A DNA stretch of 64,000 nt from contig JAPLQF010000028.1 in NCBI GenBank assembly GCA_026399875.1, forward strand, positions 20,509 through 84,508, given 5' to 3'. The DNA comes from Burkholderiales bacterium (GTDB lineage: Bacteria; Pseudomonadota; Gammaproteobacteria; Burkholderiales; Burkholderiaceae_E). Made by a program: the position numbers and the translations under genes. Shown here in pieces: positions 62,663 to 64,000 of the stretch; position 1 is the first letter of the stretch; every line of letters starts with the position of its first letter. Under the pieces are notes generated by a model. That model worked only from the letters and a program-made list of their open reading frames with translations, ran no database searches and was not told where the DNA came from.

Positions 62663-63228
62663 ACACGCCTTCACAGGCTCCATCTTCTCCGGCTGACTCG
62701 GCTGCTGCGCTTGACGCGCCCGATGCCGAAGCGATCTACGCCGTCCTGAAAGCGGCCGTCGCGGCCTGGCTTGCCGGGATCACCGAGCGCCGTCCGGCGC
62801 TGGTCGGCATCCACACCGGCGGCGCCTGGCTGGCCGAGCGCCTGCATCGTGAACTGTGCCCTGACGCACCGCTGGGCTTTCTGTCCAGCGCCTTTCACCG
62901 CGACGATTTCGCGCACCGCGGCCTGCGCACCGGCACCGGCAGCGGGGCCGGCAAGACCCGCATCGAGTTCGAGGTCGCGGGCGCCGACATCCTGCTGATC
63001 GATGACATCCTTTACACCGGTCGCACGGTGCGCGCAGCCATAAACGAGCTCTACGATTATGGCCGACCGCGCAGCGTTGAGCTGGCGGTGCTGCTCGATC
63101 GCGGCGGGCGCGAGCTGCCGGTGCAGGCCGGGTTGTGCGGTGCGCGCATTCCCTTGCAGCGCGATCAGGGTTTCGTGCTCAGCCGGCTGTCCGAGGGTGG
63201 TTTCAGCCTGACCGTGGAGCGTGCCTGA
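62659..63228 (+). CDS. pyrR: PyrR: uracil phosphoribosyltransferase / pyr operon regulator homologue
   Basis: 189 residues, ATG overlapping the ruvX stop. Phosphoribosyltransferase fold with the PRPP-binding motif '[20 protein letters not shown]' and '[14 protein letters not shown]'. In Gram-positives PyrR binds attenuator RNA; in betaproteobacteria it precedes pyrB and may be chiefly enzymatic or regulatory for the operon. No attenuator hairpin is visible because the genes overlap. A Ser/Ala/Pro-rich N-terminal tail of about 20 residues is extra. Confidence 0.93.
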   Translation: MNTPSQAPSSPADSAAALDAPDAEAIYAVLKAAVAAWLAGITERRPALVGIHTGGAWLAERLHRELCPDAPLGFLSSAFHRDDFAHRGLRTGTGSGAGKTRIEFEVAGADILLIDDILYTGRTVRAAINELYDYGRPRSVELAVLLDRGGRELPVQAGLCGARIPLQRDQGFVLSRLSEGGFSLTVERA

Positions 63229-64000
63229 TGCGCAACCCTCAGCTCAACGAACACGGTGAGCTGCGGCATCTTCTGAGCATCGAAGGACTGCCGCGCGAGA
63301 TCATTACGCACATCATGGATACCGCCTCCTCGTTTCTCGAGGTGAGCGACCGTGAGGTGAAAAAAGTGCCTCTGCTGCGCGGCAAGTCGGTCTTCAACCT
63401 CTTCTTCGAGAACAGCACCCGTACCCGGACCACCTTCGAGATCGCGGCCACGCGCCTGTCGGCCGATGTGGTCAACCTCGATGTGCGCACCTCATCCACC
63501 TCCAAGGGCGAGTCGCTGCTCGACACCATCGACAATCTGGCGGCGATGCATGCCGACATGTTTGTGGTGCGCCATGCGCAAAGCGGCGCGCCCTACATGA
63601 TCGCCAGCCATGTCGGCCCGGATATCAATGTGATCAATGCCGGTGACGGGCGCCATGCGCATCCCACGCAGGGGCTGCTCGACATGTACACCATCCGGCA
63701 CTTCAAGAAAGATTTTTCCAACCTCACCGTGGCGGTGGTCGGCGACATCCTGCATTCGCGGGTGGCGCGCAGCGATATCCATGCGCTCACCTCCCTCGGT
63801 GTGCCCGAGGTACGGGCGATCGGGCCGCTCACGCTGCTGCCGCCGGGGCTTGAACAGATGGGCGTGCGGGTCTTCACCGACATGCGCGAGGGGCTCAAGG
63901 GGGTCGATGTGATCATGATGCTCAGGCTGCAGAACGAGCGAATGCGCGGTGCGCTGCTGCCTTCGGCGCAGGAGTTCTTCAAGCACTACGGTCTGACCGC
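63228..64000 (+). CDS. pyrB: Aspartate carbamoyltransferase catalytic subunit (3' end outside window)
   Basis: The first 257 residues are present; the gene continues past the window. The start overlaps the pyrR stop by one base (TGATG). Diagnostic: carbamoyl-phosphate motif '[13 protein letters not shown]', '[16 protein letters not shown]', '[17 protein letters not shown]' and the start of the aspartate domain '[19 protein letters not shown]'. It commits carbamoyl phosphate to pyrimidine synthesis. Translational overlap with pyrR points to joint control. Confidence 0.97.
   Translation, partial: MRNPQLNEHGELRHLLSIEGLPREIITHIMDTASSFLEVSDREVKKVPLLRGKSVFNLFFENSTRTRTTFEIAATRLSADVVNLDVRTSSTSKGESLLDTIDNLAAMHADMFVVRHAQSGAPYMIASHVGPDINVINAGDGRHAHPTQGLLDMYTIRHFKKDFSNLTVAVVGDILHSRVARSDIHALTSLGVPEVRAIGPLTLLPPGLEQMGVRVFTDMREGLKGVDVIMMLRLQNERMRGALLPSAQEFFKHYGLT

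Noticed and set aside
1..64000. Mobile element, prophage or CRISPR array
   Set aside because: No transposase, integrase, phage structural gene or regularly spaced direct repeat was found; the tandem repeats are short and intragenic.

Overview
The window is 64 kb of GC-rich DNA densely packed with genes and looks like a chromosomal segment from a betaproteobacterium, most likely order Burkholderiales. Reasons: the runs rplM-rpsI-erpA, glyA-nrdR-ribD-ribE, ribB-ribH-nusB-thiL-pgpA-pncC and rubredoxin-pilG-pilH-pilI-pilJ-pilL; a Bug/TctC-type binding protein; a Burkholderiales-style trimeric porin; and a RibB with a degenerate RibA tail. This assignment is inference from gene content and remembered protein families, not from a search. 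I see no rRNA, tRNA, CRISPR array, insertion sequence or prophage.

Layout. 1-9 kb: the end of a D-serine-deaminase-like gene, then a minus-strand peptide-uptake operon reading M20 amidohydrolase, permease, binding protein, permease, two ATPases and a lipoprotein alpha/beta hydrolase. 9-19.3 kb: plus-strand molybdopterin oxidoreductase, zinc aminopeptidase lipoprotein, and a three-gene set (transglutaminase-DUF2126, circularly permuted ATP-grasp with alpha-E domain, second transglutaminase) that resembles predicted but largely uncharacterised peptide-ligase systems. 19.4-22.2 kb: porin with its terminator, Coq7, OsmC. 22.3-29.9 kb: ribosomal L13/S9, ErpA, AnmK, M23 peptidase, a broken tyrS, dtd, glyA, nrdR. 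30-37.2 kb: riboflavin genes interrupted by an inverted bug gene, then nusB, thiL, pgpA, pncC. 37.2-41.9 kb: recA with a LexA box, recX, sucCD with a structured leader, TerC-type membrane protein.

42-58.6 kb is the regulatory heart: a PP2C phosphatase, an FHA protein, a CHASE2 class III cyclase and a metallo-beta-lactamase-fold cyclic-nucleotide phosphodiesterase, the last two translationally coupled. Directly after them lie a GCGTCACC repeat array, a sigma-54-like promoter, two tandem type IV pilins and a pilin accessory protein. After thiE and a rubredoxin comes the complete twitching (Chp-type) chemosensory operon pilGHIJL. Cyclic-nucleotide synthesis, its degradation, pilin and the pilus chemosensory kinase thus sit within 16 kb. 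58.6-64 kb: an HD-GYP-like protein lacking the HD dyad, a photolyase, and the start of a yqgE-ruvX-pyrR-pyrB operon that runs off the window.

Two further points stand out. tyrS carries a frameshift with about 25 nt missing inside an essential-type gene. Several unrelated proteins (OppF-like ATPase, transglutaminase, NusB, PilL, RuvX) carry short in-frame tandem repeats in their linkers or N-terminal tails.
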